Shown: positions 18,573 to 30,530 of the stretch, piece after piece
Numbering within the stretch: position 1 is the stretch's first letter
Layout of the letters: each line of letters opens with the position of its first letter
Origin: Selaginella tamariscina
Lineage: Eukaryota; Streptophyta; Lycopodiopsida; Selaginellales; Selaginellaceae
DNA: 64,000 bases
Direction: 5' to 3'
Assembly (NCBI GenBank): GCA_003024785.1
Contig: PUQB01000774.1
Span: forward strand, 37,162-101,161
Position numbers and translations under genes: made by a program
Notes under the pieces: model-generated
What the model was told of the DNA's origin: nothing
Database searches by the model: none
The model's input: the letters and a program-made list of their open reading frames with translations, nothing else

Positions 18573-18685
18573 ATTAACAAGACCTGTTCGTCTGATTTTT
18601 CAATATCTACAGAAAAATATTACATATAATCAATTACGGAAATTACCACTTATGTTAATGTAGAACTAATCTGTGTTTAATTACC

Positions 18686-20412
18686 ATGACAGTTCATTTT
18701 ATGGGACGTTCATGGGTAGAGAAAGACAAGTTATCAGACCTTGTGAGAGCTTGTTCTCGTTCTCGCGATCTAACATGGGGAAGAAAGATCCACGAACAGA
18801 TCCTCCAAACCAAGTTCAAGAACAACATGTACCTGGCAAACCTCCTGGTAGACATGTACGGCAAATGCGGCAGCACGGAGGACGCTCGTACGGTGTTCGA
18901 TACAATCCAGGAGCCGAACGCATATTCATGGACCATCATGCTCACTGCATATGCCCAGAACGGGCAAACCACAGAAGCGAAGGATTTCTTCCGGTGCATG
19001 CCGGACAAGACTGCATTCTCACAGAACACCATGATCAGTGTGTACACCGAGAGCAAGGAAATGCTACAGGCCAAGCAAGTCTTTGACAGCATTACAGAGA
19101 GGAACCTTGTATCGTGGACTACACTAACTCAGGGATATGCCCAGAATGGGCATCTGCACGAAGCAAAGGATGCGTTCGATAGAGCACCTCACAGAAACGT
19201 GATTGCATATACAACTATGTTTAATGCATTCGCACAAGGAGGATATCTCGATCAAGCTAGAAGTGTCTTTGAGGAAATGCCGGAGAGGGACCTGGTTGCA
19301 TGGAACTCAATGATCGGTGCATATGCCAAGACCGGGCATCTGCATGAAGCTCGGACTTTTTTTGAGAGAATGCCGCTGCAGAATGCTGTTTCTTGGTCGC
19401 CTCTTATTCAAGCGTATGCCCTTCACGGGCATGTGGAAGAAGCTAAGTTTCTCTCTCAGCACGTTCCTGATCGCGACACTCTCTTGTCCACTACCATGGT
19501 TCAGTTATACAGTGAGAGTGGAGACTTATACACAGCAAGGAGCTTGTTTGATAACATGAGTGGGAAGAATGTGATATCGTGGACTGCGATTCTTACTGCA
19601 TACTCGAGCAATGATCTCGTTGAAGCCAAGAAGGTTTTCCATCTCATGTCTCAGTGGGATCCAGTAGCTTGGACAACCTTAATGTCTGCATTTGCCCGTT
19701 CGGGGTATCTGCAGGAAGCTGGAGAGTTGTTTGAGAGCATTCCGGAGAGAGACCTGCGAGCATGGACGATCATGATCACCGCATATACTGAAAACAAGGA
19801 GCTGCAGAGAGTAGAAGAACACTACCAGAAGATGTGTGAACATGACGTGGTTGCTTGGACTGCGATCATTACAGCATACGCTCAGAATGGGCATTTGCAG
19901 CAGGCGAAGGTTTTATTGATACTGTACCGGAGAGGAACTTTGCCTCGTGGAACACTATGATGGCATCTTGCGCTCACTTTGGGGAGGGTAGAGAGGCCAT
20001 TAAACTCTTCGAATGCATGTGTTAGAAGGACTCGAGCCCGATGAGACAACATTCATCGTCATCCGTTGCTTATAGTTACGTAGGACTGCTAGACGGCGCT
20101 AGAACGTTGCTAAGGGGAATGCACGCGGACTTCGGGGTTTCCCCACTAAGGGAGCATTACTATGCCATGATCGATGTTTTTGCAAGGATGGGAAAACTGA
20201 AACAAGCCGAAGAACTTATAGAGACTATGCCTTTCCTGCCTGATGATGTCGCTTGGGCAACGCTACAGAGTGCTTGCAGGATTAACTCAGATGCAACGAG
20301 CTGCTCTAGAGCTGCAGAGCGTGTTCTTGAGCTCAACCCACAGAGAGGTGCCTCGTATGTCGTCCTTGCTAGCACTTTCAGAGAGCCAGAAAAACTGGTA
20401 CTTAACGAGTAA
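18686..20412 (+). CDS. Pentatricopeptide repeat protein (PPR-A), run of short S-type repeats
   Basis: PPR proteins bind organellar RNA, one repeat per base, and act in editing, splicing or stability. This one begins at 18686 (MTVHFMGRSW) and reads unbroken for 424 residues as about eleven 31-residue repeats of the kind MPERDLVAWNSMIGAYAKTG-HLHEA. It then continues in shifted frames through FIDTVPERNF, ETTFIVI and a C-terminal E-like stretch (GVSPLREHYYAMIDVFARMG, ETMPFLPDDVAWATLQSAC) to a stop at 20412. Breaks at about 19915 (T run one short), 20024 (T run one short) and 20072 separate the parts. No intron and no DYW deaminase domain are seen, and no clear targeting peptide. Long tandem S-type arrays are typical of lycophyte PPRs. 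Confidence 0.85.
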
Positions 20413-20437
20413 CAACTCTCTCTCTCTCCCGTTGTTG

Positions 20438-21914
20438 TCATCTTAGAACGTTTTTCAGTTTCTGTTTGATAACCTTGTCCAGATCAAAACCATGCTCTGT
20501 ATTCTTTTCACCATCTTGACTCAAAGTCTCGTATATATCACGCACTAGAACATACGCACTTGTATTTCTCTTACTCCCATCCACCAATGCATCAAATGCA
20601 ACCTTGCATGCTTCAAGGTTCCTCCATTTCCTACACGCCCCGATCAAAGCCGTCCACGTAACAATGTTTCCTTCAAAAGGCATGCTCTTGAAGATACACA
20701 ATGCCTCCTCTAACCTGTTGGCTCTCCCCAACATGTCAATTATGCAGTTAAATGTTCCACAGTCGGGGAGATACCATATGTAAACATAGACTCAAAGTAT
20801 GACTTACCCTCGTCCACGAGCCCTGCGTAGTTGCAAGCCATGAGAACACACAGAAACGTGACACAGTTCATTCGTACTCCGGCTTCCTGTACGTTCCTTG
20901 CCAAACGAAACACTTGAGAGGACTCACCACAAGAACTATATCCCGCCATCAACGATGTCCAAGAAACGATATCTGGAGAATACATATTATTAAACACCTC
21001 TTCAGCAGTAGCCATTCTTCCACACTTCCCATAGAAGTCCAACAAGGAGCTCGCTAATACTTCAATCTCTTCCATCCCTCGCTGGCAAACTTTAGAATGT
21101 ATAACCTGACCAACATCTAATGCACCAAGGCTGCTACATCCCTTGAGGGCAGCAATATACGTGTTATAGTTTGGTTCACAGTCCATAGAGATGAACAACT
21201 CCAGAGCTTTATAACTCTCCCAGTTTCCACGTATCCCAGAATGAGGCAGTTCCAGGAGACCACATCTCTAGTGACCATCTCATTAAAGACTTCCTGTGCA
21301 CGTTGTATACTTCCGCATTTCCTATACATGTCTACCAAGGTGGTTGCCACAACTGTGTCGGAGGCGTATCCATTGTTCTTAGCTTGCTCGTGAATGATAA
21401 TCCCCTTCTCCAGAAAACTCTCTTTCTCTGAGTCTCTCTCTGTAGCCAAGCTTGCATATGCCTTGAGTACAGCAGCGTATGTGTAGTTGTCCGGTTCAGA
21501 GTCCATAACTGTGAATAGATCAATAGCCACCGAGCTCTCCCCATTCTCCACGTATCCATGAATGAGGCAGTTCCACATAACATTATGCCGATGGGATGTG
21601 TTATCAAACACTTCCCGTGCACGTTCTACACTCCCGCATTTCATATACATACTGACCAAGGAGGCAGCAACATAGTTCGCCATGTGGTAGCCAGCTGCAA
21701 CCGCTTCCAGATGCAGTCTTTTCCCGCCTTCTAAATCCTTTCTTCTGCTACATTTCTTCAATGCAGTAATGATTTCCTTGGCACTCCTTCGTTCTCCTTG
21801 TCGCTGTTTTACACAATAGAGGTTAATAAGAGACCTTGAGCACTAAAGACTGACCTCCTTCGCTCCTGGGTTTTGGAAAACGCTATTCGAGCTCTTTCCC
21901 CCAATCGTATACAT
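20438..21914 (-). CDS. Pentatricopeptide repeat protein (PPR-B), PLS type
   Basis: Exon 1 is 21914-21855 (MYTIGGKSSNSVFQNPGAKE, donor GGAG|GTCAGT). A 51-bp intron follows and exon 2 starts at 21803. The protein runs through ALKKCSRRKDLEGGKRLH, PLS repeats (LVSMYMKCGSVERAREVFDN, LVDMYRKCGSIQRAQEVFNE) and a C-terminal E-like part (DMLGRANRLEEALCIFKSMP) ending at KNVLR before the stop at 20438. Two frame breaks, near 21215 (a G run one short) and 20745 (a T run one short), are homopolymer-type. Its layout and wording match PPR-C, which diverges from it head-to-head, so the two are an inverted duplicate pair. There is no DYW domain. The likely role is organellar RNA binding. Confidence 0.83.
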
Positions 21915-21973
21915 CTAAGCTACATATACCCTAAACCCTAGACCATTAGGGTTAGAGTTAGGGTTTAGGGTTT
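21915..21973. promoter_or_regulatory. Short bidirectional promoter with telo-box repeats
   Basis: Only 59 bp separate the start codons of two divergent PPR genes. The gap holds CCCTAAACCCTA, then ATTAGGGTTAGAGTTAGGG and TTTAGGGTTTA, that is, telomere-like telo-boxes in both directions. Shared regulation is inferred from the arrangement. Confidence 0.6.
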
Positions 21974-23334
21974 ATGTATGAAAACTGTGACTCCTTGTTG
22001 CTCCTGCATCAGCATCTTACTGGACACAAGATCAGAGGTGTACAAGGGGAGCTAAAGAGTGTCAGAGAGATTGTTTCTGCATTGAAGCAATGCAGAAAGA
22101 CAGGGGACTTGGAAGAGGGAAAGAAGCTACACATGAATGCAGTTGCAGCCAATTGTCACAGGAACAAGTATGTAGCAGCTGCTCTCATCGGCATGTATAT
22201 GAAATGCGGGAGCGTAGACTCTGCTAAGGAAGCCTTTGACAGGACATTCCCCCGGGATGTCGTTCTATGGAACTCTCTGATACTGGGATATGTGGAGAAT
22301 GGGGAAAGCTCAATGGCTATTGTTGTTCACAAGTATGGACTGTGAACCAGACAGTGTCACATATGTTGCAGTACTCAAGGCGATTATAAAGACGGAGTCC
22401 GAGAAGCAGAATTTACTTAAGAAAGGAATCGCCATTCATGAAGACTGACAGACGGTGGATTCAACTCGGACACGAAAGTGTCGACCACATTAATGGACAT
22501 GTATAGCAAATGCGGTAGCCTGCTCCGCGCTCAAGAAGTCTTCAATAAGATGATCAGGAAGGATATTATTGCATGGAACTGTCTCTTTCTAGGATACGTG
22601 GAGAATGGGGAAAGCTCTTTAGTATTAGATTTTTCAGAACATGGATTGTGAACCAGATGTTGTAACATATATCGCTCTACTGAAGGCATGTAGAGACTTG
22701 GGTGAGATAGGAACCGGGCAGGTGAGTCATGCTAGAGTTTACCGGGTTGGATTCGAACAAGTCGAGATGATAATGACTGCTTTGCTAGACTTATGGCAAG
22801 TTTGGGAACATGCTTATGGCAGAAGTGTTGTTTAACTCTATGTACTCTCCAGATGTAGTTTCATGGACCTCTTTACTAGCAGGGTACGCCTCGGTTGGGG
22901 ACTCCTCTCGAGTATTTGAGTTAACTAACAGGCTCCAGGAAGCCGGTTTACAAGTGACAGATATAACTGTTCTCGGTATACTTACGGCTTGCAGCCGTGC
23001 AGGTCTTGTAGAGGAGGGGAGAATGTGGTTTTCAGCGATGCCCAGATACGGCATCTGCCCGAGTCTAGAACACTACAACTCGATGGTTGACATGCTGGGT
23101 AGATCTAACAGAATATACGAAGCATTGTCCGTGGTTAATAGCATGCCTTTGAAACCTAACATGGTTACATGGAAGACTCTGCTAGGGGCATGTGGAAAAT
23201 GGAAGAACCTTGAAGTGGGAAAAGTTGCTTTCGATGCTTTAGTGGAAAGTGGTACAGCAGATACAAATGTGTATATATTGATGGGTGATATATATACCAG
23301 TTTGAGTATGTGGAAAGATTTAGAACAATTGTAA
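21974..23334 (+). pseudogene. Pentatricopeptide repeat gene (PPR-C), multiply frame-broken paralogue of PPR-B
   Basis: Starts MYENCDSLLLLHQHLTG at 21974, reads ALKQCRKTGDLEEGKKLH and LIGMYMKCGSVDSAKEAFD in frame to 22345, then continues in changing frames (MDCEPD motifs at about 22333 and 22641). The final 174 residues from 22810 are clean (SPDVVSWTSLLAGYASVG, DMLGRSNRIYEALSVVNSMP) to the stop at 23334. At about 22325 it is two bases shorter than PPR-B over the same AIDLF-MDxEPD segment, which is not a homopolymer effect. This copy is therefore more likely to be a true pseudogene than its neighbours. It lacks the exon-1 intron of PPR-B. Confidence 0.72.
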
Positions 23335-23590
23335 GTTTGTATTAAGTTGTAATAAATCTATAACTAATAAATCACGGAATAAGTTTACATTGGAAGAGAC
23401 CAACTCCAAGTAACTGTTTTGCCCACAATTCTTACATTGTTCTATGAAGGCGTTATATGAATTATTAGAATTTGAACGAGCCATATATACAATTGTGTAA
23501 CTTATCATTTAAAAAAAGCAATACAAAAACCCAAGGTAAGTGGGAGAAGCATTTTAGTTAGTTAGTTATAATTACGTATGGAGTTTCCTC

Positions 23591-24079
23591 TTAAGCCTCA
23601 ACTCTAATTCGAGTGGGCCGAGGTTCGACTCCAGCCGAAGGCCCAAAGTTGTCCATCTTCCTTACAACCGTCACTATCTCCGAAACATGGTCCACTATTA
23701 CTCCGTCTGTACCAAGTTCCTCTTGTTTATGTACTGCCTCTGTGACATTGCTGCAAAACAAACCATCGTCAATCTCTCTCTCTCTCACACACACTCACAC
23801 ACACACATACTTGAGTTCTCCATATGTAAGTAGCTGGAGTCCCGCTTCTTTTACGTGAGAAACAGCAATGGGATCATTCAACACAGCCTTAACTTCAGAG
23901 ACTACACCAAATAGATTACCTGCACATATACATGCATACATACACGTCTGTGTGCGTGCGGGTCTTAGACTTACATTTCTTACAAACTTCAACCGCTGCT
24001 TTGATAGAGTTCCGACGAGTATCATTGTACACATGCACTCCACCGTCCGTCAAGAAAAATATCTGTATTTAAGACATAT

Positions 24080-24111
<32 letters not shown>

Positions 24112-25138
24112 GATCTTTACCGGATATTCCTGCTGCATTTGACTTAACATCTCCACAGCATCAGGGTGAAACGATGAGTAGTAAACCTTACGTCCATTTG
24201 CAAGTTGTCTAACCTCCTGCTCATAATATTCTCATTTATACCATAACACAGCACGGGCACATACACACATACCTTAATCACGGTACTAATGACACGCTCC
24301 AATTCTTCAGGGGAGGTTGGCAAAGTATCATGGAGCTTAATCTCGATATTAAACCCCACATAAGGATAAACCTGCTCAAAAGCTTGTTTTAAAGTACACA
24401 GGGAATCCTCCACATTGGCCGTCCATTTGTACATAGAACCATCGTTTGCACGCCTTAATAGTGCTTTCCCATTCTAGAAAAAAACAAATACAAAATTAGT
24501 ATATAATATATACAAGTGCGGATACGTATATATATATATGAGAAAATCCAGTACCTGTTGTTCCCCATCTTTTCTGAAACCAATGGACAAAAACTCATCT
24601 AACGTCAGCTCTCCAATCCTCTTGGAGATCTGGAAAAAACATATTTAAGGATAATTAATCAACTGATTATATACTTACATGATCCTCAGTTATGATCAAA
24701 TCGTCGTGAAATATAACGGCGTGCCCGTCCTTAGTCACCTGAAACACAACAAAAACACACTCATATACACGTGTATACACACATATATATACATACTTGG
24801 ACATCGAATTCAACAAAGTCTGCTCCATTAGTAGCAGCCATGTTGAACGAAGTGATTGTATTCTCCATAATCGAAGTCCTTGGATCGTGGGGATCCCCAA
24901 TCTTGTTCTTCCCACATCCACGGTGCCCAATTACGACCATCTTCGGCTTCCCGTTGAACCACCTCGCATCTATACAGGAACATATACACCCATTCATATA
25001 TGCGCATATATACACAAAAAATACGCACCCAAGATACGTGTACACACAGAAAACACACAGAAGAATACGCACCCAGATAGAAAACGCACAGAAAACACCA
25101 GAATTACCTCCCCAGAAGTCGAAAGCTGTAGAACCCAT
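23591..25138 (-). CDS. Glycerophosphodiester phosphodiesterase (GDPD)
   Basis: Hydrolyses glycerophosphodiesters to glycerol-3-phosphate and an alcohol, in phospholipid turnover and phosphate recovery. There are about nine exons (25138-25108, 24969-24797, ~24738-24680, ~24630-24555, ~24475-24274, ~24216-24122, ~24061-23972, ~23920-23812, ~23753-23591) with introns of 40-140 bp, often carrying CA or CT repeats. The start is MGSTAFDFWGDARWFNGK, followed by the catalytic HRGCGKN, ENTITSFNMAATNGADFVEF with the metal ligand EFD, and the second histidine in VIFHDDLI. FNIEIKL (TIM-barrel strand), IFFLTDGG, GNLFGVVSE and the C-terminal DGVIVDHVSEIV follow. The frame is intact throughout, so it is probably a working gene. 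It has no signal peptide, which suggests a cytosolic or plastid GDPD of the GDPD1-3 group. Confidence 0.9.
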
Positions 25139-25812
25139 GAGGAAATCTGTGTGTGTTATATAGGTATATAGGATCCTTTCTGCACCCTTTTGTTCAATTT
25201 ATATAGGGAATACGTTACACACGCATTGTGAATTGGGAGAACTGGATTACCAGGAACGATCCTTGTATCAAATCTCTTCTTATTACGAATGCAGGATATA
25301 TTGATTCTACTCGCACACGAGAAATCGATCAATCTACACCGCAACGCACACCCCATATCGATCTCCCCTGTTCTTATACCTTCAAACCTTTAAACTTCTT
25401 TCCGCCATAGTCGTAAAAGACACCGGGTCGACATTCCGGTAAATCTGCTTGCCAATTCCGAATCCTCTGGCCATTCCATGGATCTACACGTGGGATTCCG
25501 TGGCGGAAACCGGACCGTTTCCCACGACTTGCTGACGTGTCTCCACTTAGGAAGAATATCCCCAGTGGATCTTCGAATCTACGTATTCGCATATCCGTGG
25601 CGCCGCATTCCGCGTGGGTCCCAGTTATTATTACAAGAAATAAAATTTAATTGAAAAGCATATCCCCTATTTCACTTTGGAAGATTCGTATAAACTATGA
25701 TTAGGAATAGAGATTATATTAAATACGGATTAATTAATTTCACATGGTTTAAAAAGAATATCACATGCACAACAATGCATGCTTCACACGCTACCCGTGT
25801 ATATTATGTGTA
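25139..25812 (-). promoter_or_regulatory. GDPD upstream region with G-box and TGACGTG element
   Basis: The gap between the PDX3 stop and the GDPD start holds a CACGTG G-box at 25487-25492 and TGACGTG at 25533-25539 in a locally GC-rich patch (25430-25620), 350-400 bp upstream of the GDPD ATG. The bZIP/bHLH role is inferred from the motif. From 25620 to 25812 it is AT-rich. Confidence 0.35.
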
Positions 25813-26593
25813 TTAAGGTGATAAACGCTCCATCTTCCATGTATCTGATGATACTCTTGTGAAGAGTATCCTACAAAAAATGATTATTAGTTATTAATTA
25901 TTACTAAACAACGTTTTAATTAATGTATACTTTTTAATATTTTTAAATAGTTAATTATAATTAAAATATTATTAATTGATGGTTAATTATATTATTTTGA
26001 TTAGACTTACCTGTCGTGAAGCCTAGACTCTCGTCCTTGCCAAAATTCTATAGCACGAGGTTGAAGTCTAAAACCACCCCAATGTGCTGGTCTAGGAATA
26101 GGAATATTCCTGCAATATTGATGTGTGTGTGTGTGTGTGCGTGTGTGATATATTATAATATTTAACACTTAACATAAATAAATAATTAAACCACCAAATC
26201 TGTGATACCTGTCCGCATACTTGGCAACAAGTTGTTCGTAGGATTCATCAAGGACGTGCCTTCCAGGGATAACAGAGCTCTAAAATAAGGATTAAATATG
26301 TTAATCTAGATTAATTAAATCCGGGAATATACCTGGGAGCTGACCAGGGCACCAATTTGACTCTCTCTTGGGCGGCTGTGGAAATATGCATCTGATTCCT
26401 CGTCAGAAACACGAGACACGTCCCCTTCAATGCGTACCTTATACATTATCAACAAGTTGCCTATTTGTGAGCTTTACACGCCTTATCCATGTGTTAGATA
26501 TATATATTTATATAGTGCACACAAATTTATACACAATATACATACATACATATATCCATATCAGCTCATTAATACGTATATTATATATATATA

Positions 26594-26656
<63 letters not shown>

Positions 26657-27874
26657 CTGATATATATGTATACATATATAAAAAGATGGGTACATATACA
26701 CCCATATAAATATACCTAAATCCACACACACGCAGATGTACCTGTCGGTGGAGCGCGTTCCAGAAGAAGACAAGTGATGCCTGCGGGTTCGCAGCGAGTT
26801 CCTTTGCTTTCTTAACTGTTATAATTGGTATACCTGCCAAGTATCGAGTAATGTGTGTGTGTGTGTGGTGTGTGTGTGAGAGAGAGAGAGAGAGAGGAAG
26901 GGATCATTTACCATACAAAACCTCGTTCATCATACCCCTTAAGTAAAGACATCCGGGCAGACCTGCAACAACACAATAGAATATATATTATAATATGCAT
27001 AATTAATTATATATTTAATGTTAATACTATGAATCAATAAACTTAAACAGGCTTACGGTCGCCCTTTAGCATCAGCAGTAGCAAGTGACATGGCATTTGG
27101 CTCGGGTAATCCTGCGGCCACAGCGTCCTCAAACCATTCTTGAAACTGCACAGTTAAATTTAACAAAAAGTTCAGTAAACTTATATAACGCAGTAAACCA
27201 AGTTAAACCATGTATACAAGTTTATATTTATCACATTATAAATTATAAATTAGTCAAACAAGTTATACCTGTTTAATAGGATCCTTATTAACTTGTTCTT
27301 CAAGTAAAACAGACCCCACGTAGTTTTCACGTAGATTTGCCACGTCTATAGGAGGGGTTTTACCAATCCTTACACACTGAGATGTACCTGCACAGGATGG
27401 TAGTTTTAGTCCGGTATTTACACAAGACGAAGTAAAAGAGTGTGTAAATGTGTGTGTGTGCGCGCGCGTCTATACGAATATGTATATATAATCAGGATCT
27501 AACCTGGATACGGTGGTAGTTTAAGACCGTATTTTTCTGTAATTGCCGGAGGTACAAATCTTCCTCCTAGAAAATGGTGTGGGCCTTTAAACATTTTTGA
27601 ACACATTTTGGGAGCAGTAAGTGAAACCTACATCAAATAATTAACTACATTATGAACTTGAAAATGGCAGTTATTATGTGATTAACTTGATAAGCTTACC
27701 AGCATATCTGGGTTTAGTCCAAGCCCATTTACATCGCCTTCTTCTACGTGCCACCCTGATGGAACATCAACGGATACAACATTGGGAGTGTGAACTATGC
27801 GTTGTATTAACTTGTCAAATGGAGGCCTCGGTACACCTAAGGAGAAGTCCTGTTATAATGCTTGTTGTGTGTGC

Positions 27875-27912
<38 letters not shown>

Positions 27913-29386
27913 ATATGAAGTATTATACAAGCTTTACAAGTATAATTATACATGTTTGTCTGTGCCTAGTATGTATGTATCTTCACTGTATACTACCAAT
28001 ACACACGCACACACACTTGTACCTTTGAATGAGAATCCAAACATAGCATCCACAACAATATCAAAATTGGACGAAAGCTCCTCAGGTGATTCTTCCGGTG
28101 ACATAAATGGGATATTCCAGCTTTCAAGCTGAAAACAATGAGCTTTAATATCATATAATATATACACATATATGTAATATAGAAGAAGTTGATATGAAAG
28201 CACTATTTAATGCACCCCATTACACAACTATACCTGTGTAACAAGTCCTTTGTAGAGAGGTTTATCAGTTTTTTAGGATAAACAATGCACGGTTTATAGC
28301 CGAAGTGATGAAGATGACGTGCAGCAACTAATCCATCCCCTCCGTTGTTTCCAGGGCCGCAAAGCACCAACACACGGCTATGATCCAGCACAGAGTACAC
28401 CTGAACAAACACATCGATCTTGTGCTGTGTGTGTTATATGTATGTTCTATGATGTATGCATGTGTATTTATTGTGTATCTGATAATGAGTACGTGCGTTA
28501 TGTGTGTGAGTGTGTGTGTGTGAGAGAGAGAGAGAGAGGGAGAGAGAGAATCTGCTGAAATAATGTAGGCTGTAAAGCAAACGTATCATACCTCGGCAAT
28601 GGCAGAAGCAACACTTAATCCAGCAAGCTCCTGCAATCAAACCAACATATATATACATTAACACATACAGCCACGCACACACTGTATATGCATATCTGTT
28701 ATACAGTACAAAAATGGATATACATATATGAAGCCTTGTCTATACATATGTACATTCATATACATACATATCTTTAGTTAATCTACATATAAGACTCGCA
28801 TTTAAGTCAGTTTGAAAATGCATATATGTATATACACTACAAATACATGAATTCATATATATCACATACCATAAGCTGATCCACGCTGAACCCAAGAGAA
28901 CCCATGAGAAGCTCATCAATCTCAACCGCAGCGGATTGCGTAAGATACGTAATTGAGTCTGGATCATGCAAATGTTGTACACTAACAGCTGCCATGACTC
29001 TCTCAGATATCTTATTACTTTGAGACAACCCAGAAGCTGTATGATAGAAATTCTTTCCTCAAGTCGAACAATTGTGAAGAAAACCGGTTGTTCTGAGATA
29101 ACCCAGATGATTTTCTATAGAAATTCCTGCTTGTATCGAACGAAATTCGAGAATCTGTATGATAATTCTTGCTTGAAACAAACAATTGTGAATAAATTCG
29201 ATTGCCTTGATAGAAATTCTTACTTGTATTGAAGAACAGAGGCCTGTTTGTGAATCTGATACAGTTTTTCGGGCTGGAAATTATTAGCTGTATAAGTACC
29301 GGGTTAGACTATGAAATATATGATGGAAAAATGAAAGCTTACATGGCTTTTCCAAGAAGAGCGATTGCCACAGTAGAGGCCGCCAT
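25813..29386 (-). CDS. PDX3: Bifunctional NAD(P)H-hydrate epimerase / pyridoxamine-5'-phosphate oxidase
   Basis: Plant PDX3 joins an N-terminal NAXE (YjeF_N) domain, which epimerises damaged NAD(P)HX, to a C-terminal PNP/PMP oxidase that makes pyridoxal 5'-phosphate. Start [14 protein letters not shown] at 29386, then a Ser/Asn/Phe-rich transit-peptide-like stretch. The NAXE domain shows [70 protein letters not shown] and LTAPK. The linker contains [16 protein letters not shown]. The oxidase domain shows [68 protein letters not shown], and ends TWKMERLSP, the family's usual C-terminus. It has about 14 exons with short, microsatellite-rich introns. Frame slips near 28275 (A6, A7 expected), 26818 and 29055 sit on short runs of a repeated base. 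The 5' part is duplicated at 44.2-45.2 kb. Confidence 0.9.
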
Positions 29387-30317
29387 GGCACATGCCCTTG
29401 CTAGTCGCTAGTTTAGTAGATAAATAATCTTGTTTATGGGTTTATGTTTAATTTACTGTTTTGATCATATTCATCCCTAAAAGATCAACGGTCTTGAATG
29501 TTGCCACTTGTAATGTATATACATACTTAATGAACTTACTATATTAAGATAAATTTTAAAAATGAGGTGAAATTTGAACATATTTAAAGCTATACAATGT
29601 AAAAGTATAATTGAGTTTGCGTATCATTATATTTATTTAATTATTAAACTTAGAGGCTGGAGGATCCCCATTTGTAATTTCCTTAATAGTAACCCATTCC
29701 CACTCGTTGCATAATTTAATCTAAAAACCCCTCTTTGTGTATACATGTATGTTTATATGTGTACATTTATGCAAAGGTGACAACTAAAAACATACACAAT
29801 TTTAAGAAATCTTAAATAGCTGATTTTCACATAGTTAACATATGGTGTTTACTAAAATAATATTTATTATATTTTAGTTTTAATACATAAAATGACATTC
29901 AAGTTATTTAATCATTCAAAAAAACAACACTCTTTAGATGAGTACTTATATGTTAGGGTCTTATTATAAAAAATTATTTATTTATAAATATGCTTAATAA
30001 ATAAATTTAATTATATGATGTGTGTTGCCACGTAAGCAAAAAGAGAGTTATGGAACCTTAAGGTAACTGTAATAAAAATGACTCTTAAATTAAGGATCAT
30101 TTTAAGGGAATAATATAGTATTTTAAGAATACTAAGGTTTAAGAATACTAAGGTTTAAGAAAATCAAGTGGGAAGGAAAATTTCTTAAGCAATAAACCTC
30201 GTGTCATGTGTTAAGAAATTTTTTTTAAGTTATGCAATGCAAAAGGTAAGTGGGAAGGCATTTTGCATAATTTATACTGTGCTAAGGGTAAGTGGGAAAG
30301 CGACTTAATCTTTATGA
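29387..30317. other. AT-rich spacer, no gene
   Basis: Upstream of PDX3. Its first 150 bp are shared with the duplicate near 45110-45180 (for example GATCAACGGTCTTGAATG). The rest is AT-rich with nothing recognisable. Confidence 0.6.
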
Positions 30318-30530
30318 CATTTCATGCTTGAGTGCATCAATCTTCTTTTTGAAGATTAAAGAGAATCTCTATAACAGGACTCAACTGCTGAGGCACAGTC
30401 ATCATCACAAACATCACCATCACCATGGTGATGATTTACTATTGCAACCATGGACGAACTACTTTTTCGACTATGTCAACATTGGCTACACGGTAAGTTG
30501 GTAAAGTGTCACAAAATGAAATTTTAAATT
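30318..30530 (+). pseudogene. Aspartic protease fragment with two internal deletions
   Basis: Matches the 5' end of the protease at 52324 (TCATGCTTGAGTGC, AACAGGACTCAACTGCTGAGG and the CAT/CAC histidine run), then jumps to the segment coding YFFGY...NIGY (30463-30495), then to the last codons (GTCACAAAATGAA). So it keeps only three pieces of the parent gene, about 210 of 1320 bp. Confidence 0.8.

Noticed and set aside
23615-23645. tRNA T-arm-like word GAGGTTCGACTCC
   Set aside because: No acceptor, D or anticodon arms around it. It lies in the last coding exon of GDPD.
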